40,370 nt of DNA from an uncultured Anaerococcus sp. (GTDB lineage: Bacteria; Bacillota; Clostridia; Tissierellales; Peptoniphilaceae): contig NZ_CALTUX010000017.1 of assembly GCF_943912825.1 (NCBI RefSeq), positions 1-40,370 on the forward strand, given 5' to 3'. Positions 1-8,066 of the stretch are shown piece by piece; the first letter of the stretch is position 1; each line of letters starts with the position of its first letter. The notes beneath the pieces are model-generated. The model had not been told where the DNA came from. It saw only the letters and a program-made list of their open reading frames with translations, and did not search any database. A program made the position numbers and the translations under genes.

Positions 1-668
1 AAATATATCCATAAAATTATAAATATACAGTTAAATACAGCAGTAGCTGTAAAGTAAATATTCATAGCTTGATAGAATATTCCAAATACAAATATTGTTG
101 TCCAAAGCGAGATCTTTTTGCCATTTTTGTAATCTATTATAGAAGAACAGCACATTCCTGGCAATATATGCTTAATAGTTGAATTTACATTACCGTATAA
201 AAAATTTGGAAATTCCGAGTCATAAGTTATACTTGGTATACCAGTTGGATAAATAATAAATAAAATTATATTAATAATGAATACTATTAATGACAAGTCC
301 CTAATAACATGAATAAAAGGTATTAACTTCGTATCATTATCTATGATATCATTTAAAATTACACAAATCGCAATAACTATTAAAGCATGTTTGATTGCTT
401 CCAACAATTCCCCTTTGCTTATCAATGTTGAAAATATTAAAGATATATTAAAAAAGATTATCAAAAACATTGTATAACTTATTTTTTTTAAATTGAAAAT
501 AATGTATATTGCTATGGAAAAATAGGATAACATTTTAATAATACTAATTAATTTAATTGATAGGATATTTTCAGAAATTGGTGGCATTAAAAAAAATAAA
601 AACATTAATAAATAAATTAAATACAATTTTGCTTTATATATATTTATTATAGCAACTCTTTTTCTCAT
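1..668 (-). CDS. Wzy/O-antigen-ligase-like polysaccharide polymerase, C-terminus cut by the window edge
   Basis: An open frame runs without a stop from the ATG at 668 off the left edge (222 codons visible). It is preceded by AGGAG six bases upstream and starts 20 bases after the glycosyltransferase stop. The product begins MRKRVAIINIYKAKLYLIYL and is a run of hydrophobic helices separated by short Asn/Lys-rich loops; about five membrane segments are visible. It has no enzymatic motif. A multi-spanning protein of this type inside a polysaccharide operon is usually the Wzy polymerase or an O-antigen-ligase-family protein, and no other polymerase candidate is in the window. The family call rests on topology and context only. 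Base composition is extremely A+T rich, like the next few genes. It could instead be a second flippase. Confidence 0.6.
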   Translation of the reverse strand, partial: MRKRVAIINIYKAKLYLIYLLMFLFFLMPPISENILSIKLISIIKMLSYFSIAIYIIFNLKKISYTMFLIIFFNISLIFSTLISKGELLEAIKHALIVIAICVILNDIIDNDTKLIPFIHVIRDLSLIVFIINIILFIIYPTGIPSITYDSEFPNFLYGNVNSTIKHILPGMCCSSIIDYKNGKKISLWTTIFVFGIFYQAMNIYFTATAVFNCIFIILWIY

Positions 669-688
669 TAATTACTCCTAAAATATTA

Positions 689-1750
689 TTATGTTCTCCT
701 ATTCTTTATAGAAGATAAAAAATTGTACAATTTGAAAATATAATAATACTCATATAATCTTCTATTCCTTAAATATTTTAACATTATCTTTAACCTAGTT
801 GGCAAATCACTATAACTGACATTACGTATAGCGTTTTGATAATCTATTTTATCAATAAAATCATTTAATTGTTTTATTTTCAAATGTAGATTATCATTAT
901 TTTTTTTATTAAAAAAATTATGATCGATATTCCACATAATTACTTGAATATATCTAAGATTTAAAGCATCTAAATAAGTATTATCTTTGTTATTATCTTC
1001 TATAAATCTTCTATATTCTTTAATTAATATATTAAATTTCTCAACACTATCACTCAAATATTTTTTGCCAGAACTTATAGAATTATTAGACAACCTATAA
1101 TTATATAAATTCTCATTTAAAAAAAAGATTTTATCCACTTTTTCTGTTGCATTTAACCAAAACACAGTATCTTGTGCTCTTATCAAACCTGGTTTAAATT
1201 TTATGCTATTGTTAAGAATAATATCCTTTTTAATTAACTTACACCAAGTAGTTCCAGATGATACAATTGTTTTGCGGTCTCCTCCCAGATAATATTGAGA
1301 TATCATTCTTTTTTGACAAAAACTTTTTTCTTCAGAAATATACCTATTTTTTGAATACGGTAGCATCCTACAACTAAAAACATTCTCCTCATTAAAAAAT
1401 GCCTTATAATTAAAAACTACCATATCACAATAATTATTGGCAATAATTCTCTGTAAACTAGAAATGAAATTAGGTTCAACAAAATCATCGCCATCTACGA
1501 AAGTTATCCAATCACCAGTAGATTCATTAATTCCAACATTTCTTGCCACTGAAACACCAGAATTTTCTTGATGAATTATTTTGATATTATAAACACCATT
1601 GTATTTATCTATAATATCTGCTGAACTATCTGTACTACCATCATTTACTAAAATAATTTCATAATCTGAATCTGACTGATTTAATAAAGAGTTAATACAT
1701 TTATCAACGTAATTCTCTACATTATAAATCGGTACAATTACACTAATCAT
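689..1750 (-). CDS. GT2-family glycosyltransferase
   Basis: This 353-residue protein has an N-terminal GT-A fold of family 2: MISVIVPIYNVENYVDKC at the start, the nucleotide-binding LVNDGSTD near residue 35, and the metal-binding VDGDD (DXD-type) near residue 85. The GT-A domain occupies roughly residues 1-220. The rest is a Lys/Asn/Tyr-rich tail without a membrane helix. It should act in the cytoplasm, transferring one sugar from a nucleotide donor to the lipid-linked repeat unit begun by the transferase at 6278-6868. It is the only classical glycosyltransferase in view, so others probably lie beyond the left edge. The start is one base beyond the upstream CapA-like stop, with GGGGAAA as a modest ribosome binding site. 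Donor and acceptor cannot be told from the sequence. Confidence 0.88.
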   Translation of the reverse strand: MISVIVPIYNVENYVDKCINSLLNQSDSDYEIILVNDGSTDSSADIIDKYNGVYNIKIIHQENSGVSVARNVGINESTGDWITFVDGDDFVEPNFISSLQRIIANNYCDMVVFNYKAFFNEENVFSCRMLPYSKNRYISEEKSFCQKRMISQYYLGGDRKTIVSSGTTWCKLIKKDIILNNSIKFKPGLIRAQDTVFWLNATEKVDKIFFLNENLYNYRLSNNSISSGKKYLSDSVEKFNILIKEYRRFIEDNNKDNTYLDALNLRYIQVIMWNIDHNFFNKKNNDNLHLKIKQLNDFIDKIDYQNAIRNVSYSDLPTRLKIMLKYLRNRRLYEYYYIFKLYNFLSSIKNRRT

Positions 1751-1751
1751 G

Positions 1752-2921
1752 TTAATATTTCCCCATTGTTATTTCATACTCTTTTTTCAATTTAAAATCT
1801 TTTATTGTAGAACAAGTGAATGTCTCATATATACGCTTACAATCTTCAGTTAATTTTGATAGTTCGGTATTATTTTGTTTTGCTAATTCAAAAGTATCTA
1901 TAGCCCTCTCACTTGAGTCTATATTGATTGTTTTAGAAATTGAAAAACTCATCTTATATTCATCTCTATTTAAAATATCCATATGCAAAACTACGGAATA
2001 CATTGGTAAGTTATCATTTAATAAATAAATTGTATCAGGAGACATAAAATAATTACCTAATGAATATGCAGCAAAAAATTTAGCATCAGATTCATATTTT
2101 TGTACTACATGAGGATGATGTCCAACTATAATATCTACACCTAATTCTTTAAGATTCTTTACTATTTCTCTAGTATAAATTCCAGGTTCTTTATTGAATT
2201 GTCCTCCTGAGTGCATAAGCATTACTATTATATCTGCTTCCTTTTTTAGTTCATCTATATCCCTAATCAAATCAATATTAAAATCTTTAAATTTATTATT
2301 GTCAACACGAATATTGTTATAATTTCTATTAAGTAACTTTAATATCTTAACCCTTAGTTTAGCAGAAATCAAATTATCTTTTAATTTAGAATATAAATCT
2401 GATCTACTAAAATCTATCCATTCTTGATCTTCTATAAAATTAACGAGATATTTTTCATCCATATCTAATTTATTCTTATTAATACTATAATTAGACCCAT
2501 AAGTATACGCTAAAAAACCAATCCTAATATTATTATATTTTAATATCCTATATCTATTATCATTGGTATCTTCATTAGTTCCTATATAATCCATATTTTT
2601 ACTATTTATCAAATTCATAGTACGTATCAAACCATCAATGCCTCTATCTAGACAATGATTATTAGCAGTAGAAAGAAGATTGAATCCAGCATTAGAAAGC
2701 TCATCAATAAAAGAATCAGGTGTGTTATAGGAATATATATCTTTTGAAAATTTAGCATCTTTACCAGCTAATACAGTTTCTAAATTACCAACTAAATAGT
2801 CTGTCTTATCAAATAATCTAGATTTTGATAGCATTCCTTCAAAATTATATCCATATTCAAATTTAGATTTTCTAAGTGTGGGTAATTCACACATAATATC
2901 ACCGGTAAAACTTATTCTCAT
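1752..2921 (-). CDS. CapA-like metallophosphatase-fold protein of the polysaccharide operon
   Basis: This 389-residue protein shows the PGA_cap/CapA pattern: GDIM near residue 7, NLETVL near 46, NNHCLDRG near 88, MLMHSGGQF near 237 and VGHHPHVVQ near 267. These are the metal-ligand positions of the calcineurin-like phosphoesterase fold. Known CapA proteins serve in poly-gamma-glutamate capsule synthesis, but many homologues sit in polysaccharide clusters where the substrate is unknown. No signal peptide or membrane anchor is visible, unlike Bacillus CapA, which is membrane-attached. AGGAG lies seven bases before the ATG. Together with the ATP-grasp and amino-acid genes next to it, it points to an amide- or peptide-bearing polymer, which is my inference. 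No CapB or CapC is present, so a pure poly-glutamate capsule is unlikely. Confidence 0.82.
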   Translation of the reverse strand: MRISFTGDIMCELPTLRKSKFEYGYNFEGMLSKSRLFDKTDYLVGNLETVLAGKDAKFSKDIYSYNTPDSFIDELSNAGFNLLSTANNHCLDRGIDGLIRTMNLINSKNMDYIGTNEDTNDNRYRILKYNNIRIGFLAYTYGSNYSINKNKLDMDEKYLVNFIEDQEWIDFSRSDLYSKLKDNLISAKLRVKILKLLNRNYNNIRVDNNKFKDFNIDLIRDIDELKKEADIIVMLMHSGGQFNKEPGIYTREIVKNLKELGVDIIVGHHPHVVQKYESDAKFFAAYSLGNYFMSPDTIYLLNDNLPMYSVVLHMDILNRDEYKMSFSISKTINIDSSERAIDTFELAKQNNTELSKLTEDCKRIYETFTCSTIKDFKLKKEYEITMGKY

Positions 2922-2929
2922 AAAGTCTC

Positions 2930-3961
2930 CTATAAATTATCAATTACTTCTTTATATTCTAACCATCTTCCTATCTGCTCTGGCATTTGTGTAATATCAG
3001 GATCTGATGAACAGTTTCCTTCAATTATTGATACCTCTCCATTGGCTAAAATTGCGATATCCCAGCCAACATATCTAACTTCTTTAGACACTTTACTTGC
3101 TCTAGTTACAGTATCTATAACCTTATCCCAATTTGGAACAACATATCCTACTAATTTTTTATTAGATAAAGGGTGGTATTCATACTTATTATTACTCTTA
3201 TCAATTGCAGGGCTTACAACTTCTCCAGTTTTTACATCTAGTTTCATTGCCAATCCATGTTGATGAAAATTGTCTGTAGATTTATCTCCGTTTCCCATCC
3301 TAAGCACAGCATCCATAATATGCACCTCAGATTCATCTCTTATTGTTACCACCCTAATTGTGTTAACAGATGTAGGATTAAATTCTGCTAAGCTTTCATG
3401 CTGGTTAATTGCTTCTTCTAATAAAAATGATTTACCCTTTATTGTCTGATAAAAATCTTCTACATCTCTAATCTCTTTTGAATTATATTTGACTATACCG
3501 TTTCCTCCGCTACCGACATTTTGTTTCACAAAAAATGTATCATGATTAGAAATAAACTCTAAAATTGATTTATAGTCAGATTTATCAACATCAATCCAAT
3601 CTCGATTTAAAAAATCATTAAATTTTTTATTGAACATTAATTTATCATCGAACAATTTAATTTTTCTTGATCCATTACATCTAATAACTATTTTCTTCCA
3701 TTTTCTACCAACAATAAAAGTTTTTCTTTCAGTATAACTTCTTTTATAAAAGTTATACTGAAAATAATCATTGATTCCAGCACCTAAGACTAATACACTA
3801 ATCCAAAAATCTATAAATATCTTAACACTTTGAAATTTACTTGTTTTTCCAATAAACATTTCTTTCAACAAAAAATATTTTTGAGTATGATTTTTAATGT
3901 ATGCTTTTAGTCCTTTTTCATCGTTATATCCAGTTAATCGTATTTTTTCTTGACTATCCAA
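2930..3961 (-). CDS. Sugar-transfer-associated ATP-grasp protein
   Basis: The protein (about 343 residues) belongs to the ATP-grasp family found beside sugar transferases (ATPgrasp_ST type). The ATP-binding loop FVKQNVGSGGNGIVKY is near residue 150, LLEEAINQHE near 190, the family signature FNPTSVNTIRVVT near 200, and the Mg-binding end IIEGNCSSDPDITQ near 325. Members are thought to join a carboxylate to an amine or hydroxyl on a sugar or polymer using ATP, but few have been tested. The frame can be read from a TTG at 3973, but that leaves no ribosome binding site. The TTG four codons later at 3961 has GGAG six bases upstream and is preferred. The gene begins about 15 bases after the upstream stop, so it is translated with its neighbours. 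Confidence 0.8.
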   Translation of the reverse strand: MDSQEKIRLTGYNDEKGLKAYIKNHTQKYFLLKEMFIGKTSKFQSVKIFIDFWISVLVLGAGINDYFQYNFYKRSYTERKTFIVGRKWKKIVIRCNGSRKIKLFDDKLMFNKKFNDFLNRDWIDVDKSDYKSILEFISNHDTFFVKQNVGSGGNGIVKYNSKEIRDVEDFYQTIKGKSFLLEEAINQHESLAEFNPTSVNTIRVVTIRDESEVHIMDAVLRMGNGDKSTDNFHQHGLAMKLDVKTGEVVSPAIDKSNNKYEYHPLSNKKLVGYVVPNWDKVIDTVTRASKVSKEVRYVGWDIAILANGEVSIIEGNCSSDPDITQMPEQIGRWLEYKEVIDNL

Positions 3962-3975
3962 TTTAATCTCCAAAA

Positions 3976-4965
3976 TTATATATCCAAAATTTGACCGAAA
4001 TGTTCAGAATTATCATATATATATTTCGCTAGTAATACATCAACATATGACATCCCAACAGAATTAAAATATATAAATTTATCTCTACTATTGCGACCCT
4101 CTTTCTTTCCTAATAATATTTCGAATAATTCAGCATAAATATCTTCATCTTTTAAAAGACCATCTTGATACATTTTACTAATAGTTTGACTTCCTCTATG
4201 TTTTACAGCGTCCCATTCATCGCAAACAATTTTATCTGCTTTAAATGCTACTTCATACTCATCTTCAAGTCCTCCGACATGAACATAAAAATTTGCCCTG
4301 TCTATCCAATTTGCTTTTAGTACAGTATCTTGACCTGATATTGCTGTAACAATAATATCTGATCCTCTTATAGCTTTTTCATAATCATTATTACATATAA
4401 CGAAATCTACATCTTCATATTTTTCTTTTAGTGAATCAACAAATTTAATACAAGATTTATTTGTTCTAGATGATACTCTACATTCCCTGAGTTCAGGGTA
4501 TAACAATTTAAAAATCTCAAAATGCATCTTCGCCTCTTCACCTGCTCCTATAAATCCAATGATTTCATTTTCTTTTTTTGCTAAATACTTGGAAGCTAAT
4601 CCAGCGACACCTGCAGTTCTAAATTTGGTCAACCATGTACTTGCTACTAGAGCATATGGTTTCCCAGTTTCTATCTCTGATATTAAAGTTAATCCATTAA
4701 CATTTTTTATTTTTTTCTTATAATTTGTAGGAAATACAGAAACCCACTTCATACCGCTAACATTTTCATCAATGAGGGTTGATGGCATACAATTTATCCT
4801 ATTTTGTGTAGTAGAATCAAAAATCTGAGATGTTTTATCTGGTAAGATGACCTTACCTCTTCCTCGTTCAATAAAAGATTTTTTTATAATATCTATACCA
4901 TCAATCCAACTATCTTCCATAATTTTTATAACTTCATCTTCTGATATAACTTTTAAATTTGTCAT
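3976..4965 (-). CDS. Ornithine cyclodeaminase/mu-crystallin-family dehydrogenase
   Basis: The 329-residue protein has the two-domain OCD/mu-crystallin architecture: MKWVSVFPTN with LISEIETGKPYALVAS around residues 70-110, TKFRTAGVAGLASKYLAK near 115, and an NAD(P) Rossmann segment EIIGFIGAGEEAKMHF near 140. The family includes ornithine cyclodeaminase, ketimine reductases, opine-type dehydrogenases and SbnB, all of which act on amino or imino acids. The frame extends to a TTG at 4986, but the ATG at 4965 has AGAGGA seven bases upstream and is the likely start. Set between two ATP-grasp genes, it probably makes an unusual amino or imino acid that is then attached to the polysaccharide. That role is inferred from neighbourhood, and the actual substrate is unknown. 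Confidence 0.83.
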   Translation of the reverse strand: MTNLKVISEDEVIKIMEDSWIDGIDIIKKSFIERGRGKVILPDKTSQIFDSTTQNRINCMPSTLIDENVSGMKWVSVFPTNYKKKIKNVNGLTLISEIETGKPYALVASTWLTKFRTAGVAGLASKYLAKKENEIIGFIGAGEEAKMHFEIFKLLYPELRECRVSSRTNKSCIKFVDSLKEKYEDVDFVICNNDYEKAIRGSDIIVTAISGQDTVLKANWIDRANFYVHVGGLEDEYEVAFKADKIVCDEWDAVKHRGSQTISKMYQDGLLKDEDIYAELFEILLGKKEGRNSRDKFIYFNSVGMSYVDVLLAKYIYDNSEHFGQILDI

Positions 4966-4986
4966 AGTAATTCCTCTATAAACCAA

Positions 4987-6261
4987 TTATCTTAAATACA
5001 AAATATCTAACATATTTTGACCGTACTCATCTATAATTTTTAATGAGTTGTTAACATATTCTATGTTTTCTATTAATTTAACTTTGTTACTTGCAATTAG
5101 ATGTATATAGCCAAATACTTGATGAGTAGTTCCAGTTTCTAATATTGTATCATTTATGATATGAGATTGGATAAATGCATAAACAAACTTTTCTTTTAGT
5201 AGAGCATCCAATCCTTCAATTGATTTAATTTTACCTGGTCTTAGTTGCATAGGTAAAATGCAATATATATATCCTGATTTTTCTTCTAATTCCTTGGTAT
5301 TTTTAAAGTCTTTATATAATGATTTACCAGTGGCTAAATAATATACTAACTGGTGCATTTGATTAATTCCAAAATAGTATTCAACAGGATAATACGTTAA
5401 AGAACCACCATACCTATACCCTATTTCATTTAAGTAGAATAGGTCATCATCGTAAAAGACCTCTATCCAAATTGGTCCATACTTAATGCCAACCCCTTCT
5501 AACATATCAATTATCTTATCATTTATACTATCCTTAAATTTATTAGTTAAATCAGATGGTATAAATTGAATAGACATAACAGGAGCTGCATCATCTTTTA
5601 TTTTCTTAGATTCTTTGTCAGTTAGACCACAGAATATAACATCTCCATCCTGAGCTGCATAATGAGCAATCAAGCTTTTTTCAAAATTCATTTTCTTTTC
5701 AACTAAAACTTCTCCACATTTACTAGCGTTTTTAGCTTTTTTAAATGCTTCTAAGAATTCATCTGATTTTTCACATATACTTATTCCTGTTGATCCATTA
5801 TTATCAACAGGCTTTGTTACAACAGGAAATTTTAAATTTTTAATCTGTACTTCATCTATAGGTTCTATTATATTAAATACTGGAGTAACAGGTACCCCAA
5901 ACTTTCTGCATATTTCTTTAAAAATCCCTTTATTTGTGGCCATCGACCATAAATCTTCATCACAATAAGCTGGTAAGCCAAATTCATTTGCGAGCTTGAT
6001 AGAAATTGGTATATTTACTTCACTTGCACCTGGATATATTCCATCGATTTTTTCTTTTATAATTATATCTCTTATCGAATCTATATCTGTAGTATCCAGT
6101 AGATAATCTTTATCAGAGATTTGTTTAACTATACACTCTTCTTTGCTCCTCCTGTCAATAGCAACAATGAATGCTCCTTGACTTTTAGCATATGTAGCTG
6201 CTTCATAAAAGTAAGTTGAAGCACCTAAAAATAATATTCTCTTTCCATCTAGTAATTTCAT
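4987..6261 (-). CDS. ATP-grasp carboxylate-amine ligase
   Basis: The 424-residue protein resembles carbamoyl-phosphate-synthase/PurK-type ATP-grasp ligases. An N-terminal pre-ATP-grasp Rossmann unit (ILFLGASTYFYEAATYAK) is followed by FPVVTKPVDNNGSTGI near residue 145 (ATP loop), VLVEKKMNFEKS near 185, and the Mg-binding YLNEIGYRYGG near 275. It should activate a carboxylate as acyl phosphate and join it to an amine. The ATG at 6261 follows AAGGA at proper spacing, and the next gene's binding site lies in the 21-base gap at its end. It is a separate family member from the ATP-grasp at 6861-8066 (different N-terminal and loop sequences), so the locus carries out at least two ligations. The substrate is not predictable. 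Confidence 0.83.
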   Translation of the reverse strand: MKLLDGKRILFLGASTYFYEAATYAKSQGAFIVAIDRRSKEECIVKQISDKDYLLDTTDIDSIRDIIIKEKIDGIYPGASEVNIPISIKLANEFGLPAYCDEDLWSMATNKGIFKEICRKFGVPVTPVFNIIEPIDEVQIKNLKFPVVTKPVDNNGSTGISICEKSDEFLEAFKKAKNASKCGEVLVEKKMNFEKSLIAHYAAQDGDVIFCGLTDKESKKIKDDAAPVMSIQFIPSDLTNKFKDSINDKIIDMLEGVGIKYGPIWIEVFYDDDLFYLNEIGYRYGGSLTYYPVEYYFGINQMHQLVYYLATGKSLYKDFKNTKELEEKSGYIYCILPMQLRPGKIKSIEGLDALLKEKFVYAFIQSHIINDTILETGTTHQVFGYIHLIASNKVKLIENIEYVNNSLKIIDEYGQNMLDILYLR

Positions 6262-6277
6262 GATTATATTCCTTAAA

Positions 6278-6868
6278 TTATTTCGTATTAATATTTTTTT
6301 GTAATATTACTGATTTTATAGTTTGAATAATTATTTTAATATCTAGTATTAAACTCAAATTATCTATATAAAATACATCTTTTATTAACTTTTCATCTTG
6401 ATTAATTGAGTTTCTAAAATATGCTTGACTATAACCAGTTACACCAGGTCTAATACTAAGTCTTTTCTTTTCAATTTTAGTCATATTTTCATAAACTTTG
6501 CTTGGGTTATTTGGCCTGGGTCCTATCCAACTCATATCCCCTTTTAAAATATTAAATACCTGAGGCAACTCATCTACTGATGTTTTCCTCATTATTCTCC
6601 CTATTTTTGTAACTCTTGGATCATTTGAACTACTAAAAGTCGAGTTGTCCTCATTTCTTATATCAGGCGCGTTCATTTTCATTGAACGTAGTTTATACAT
6701 TCCAAATATGGAGCCGTTCATACCTCGTCTTTTAGCAATATAAAATATATCACCTTGATCTTCAATATATATCAAAACGCCAAAAACAAAGCATATGATT
6801 ATAACAAAAGGCAAAGCAAGTATTGAAAATATTAAATCTAAAAATCTTTTGAAATGTTTATTATACAT
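6278..6868 (-). CDS. PglC-like initiating phosphoglycosyl transferase (bacterial sugar transferase)
   Basis: This is a short, monotopic-type sugar transferase of about 196 residues. One hydrophobic re-entrant helix (FLDLIFSILALPFVIIICFV) sits near the N-terminus, followed by the conserved YKLRSM, the TSVDELPQVFNILKGDMSW block and the GPRPNNP, RPGVTGYSQA motifs. The family moves phospho-sugar from UDP-sugar to undecaprenyl phosphate, the first membrane step of polysaccharide assembly. The Asp-Glu pair expected for catalysis is present in SVDELPQ. The frame can be read from a TTG at 6883, but the ATG at 6868 overlaps the preceding TAA by eight bases, the usual coupled arrangement. The length matches PglC rather than the large WbaP type. 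Its partner genes suggest a diamino-trideoxy sugar as substrate. Confidence 0.9.
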   Translation of the reverse strand: MYNKHFKRFLDLIFSILALPFVIIICFVFGVLIYIEDQGDIFYIAKRRGMNGSIFGMYKLRSMKMNAPDIRNEDNSTFSSSNDPRVTKIGRIMRKTSVDELPQVFNILKGDMSWIGPRPNNPSKVYENMTKIEKKRLSIRPGVTGYSQAYFRNSINQDEKLIKDVFYIDNLSLILDIKIIIQTIKSVILQKNINTK

Positions 6869-8066
6869 TTTCTTCAACTTCAAATTTTAATAGATCAATA
6901 GCTTTTTCACATGCATTTACAGCACTAAGTCTATCATCTGCTTGGGATATAACAAATGCAACTCTATGGTTACTATTTTTAATTGGTTCAGAATATTCCC
7001 CTACCCCATGAACTATCGTAACAACCTTAACTCCATCTATAGCTTCTGCTTGTTCAATTCCTGAAATATTTTTAATTTTACCTATATCACATTTCTTGTA
7101 TCTAATAGCTGAAAATTTATCAAATTTCTTTTCAATATCAATTTTGTTGCCAAGAGCTAAATTTATACAACATTCAACCATATTTATACCTGTTGAATAT
7201 GGAACAAGGTGTGTAGCTATGTTTTCTCCAGCAGTTCTTGCCCCTAATTCAACAATCTTCGGACCTTCATTAGTTATTCTAATCTCCGTATGTGATGGAC
7301 CATAATTGTTACCAATTGCAATATTAGCCATTTTAGTAACTCTAGCAATCTCTTCAAGCGTTGATTTTGGTAAAGATGATGGTTCAGTATGCCCCATTTC
7401 TACAAAATAAGGAGCATTGGTTGTAATTTTATCTGTAATTTGAAGTATGTGACACTCTCCGTTATAAGAAATGGTTTCAACACTCACTTCAGGGCCTTCC
7501 ATATATTCTTCAACCATTAATTCTCCATTGTATGAGTTGTCTTTACAGTAATTATAAATCTCTTGTAGATCAAGATTTTTAATGTTATCAATTAATCTTA
7601 CACCTCTACTTGCTGAGTTATCAGCAGGTTTAGCAATTACTTTTGAGCCACTATTTAATATAATTTCTACTGCTTCTTGGAAACCAGAATAAGACGTAAC
7701 CTTATAATATTTTGGAATTGGAACATTAAATTCTTTTAAAGCATCCCTCATTTTTGATTTAATGGTGGATTTTTCTGCAGTATCCTTTGTTACACCATGT
7801 AACCCTAATTCATCAACAACTCTAGCAACAGTAATCATTGGTCTATCACTAGCTACTGTTAATATTCCATCTATGTCGTTTTTCTTAGCTTCTCTTAGAA
7901 CTCCTTCTGTATCTGTTGTACTAACAACTATAGCCTTATCTGCATACTTGAATCCCTCTGCATCTGGATTCATATCAACGGCAATAACATATAAGCCCAT
8001 CTTTTTTGCTTCTATAATAGCTGGTATCTGCAATATACTAGCTCCTAATATCATTATCTTTTTCAT
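6861..8066 (-). CDS. ATP-grasp ligase coupled to the PglC-like transferase
   Basis: The 401-residue ATP-grasp protein has an N-terminal Rossmann unit (KIMILGASILQIPAIIEAKK), KVIAKPADNSASRGVRLI near residue 145 as ATP loop, MVEEYMEGPEVSVETIS near 183, and the Mg-binding KIVELGARTAGENIATH near 272. It overlaps the DegT aminotransferase by four bases (ATGA) upstream and the PglC-like gene by eight bases downstream, so it lies exactly between the enzymes that make the 4-amino sugar and the enzyme that loads it on the lipid. In Neisseria PglB2, an ATP-grasp domain fused to a PglC-type domain gives a glyceramido-acetamido sugar instead of the acetylated one. I infer a similar N-acylation here by separate proteins. 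AAAGGA precedes the ATG. Confidence 0.83.
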   Translation of the reverse strand: MKKIMILGASILQIPAIIEAKKMGLYVIAVDMNPDAEGFKYADKAIVVSTTDTEGVLREAKKNDIDGILTVASDRPMITVARVVDELGLHGVTKDTAEKSTIKSKMRDALKEFNVPIPKYYKVTSYSGFQEAVEIILNSGSKVIAKPADNSASRGVRLIDNIKNLDLQEIYNYCKDNSYNGELMVEEYMEGPEVSVETISYNGECHILQITDKITTNAPYFVEMGHTEPSSLPKSTLEEIARVTKMANIAIGNNYGPSHTEIRITNEGPKIVELGARTAGENIATHLVPYSTGINMVECCINLALGNKIDIEKKFDKFSAIRYKKCDIGKIKNISGIEQAEAIDGVKVVTIVHGVGEYSEPIKNSNHRVAFVISQADDRLSAVNACEKAIDLLKFEVEENV

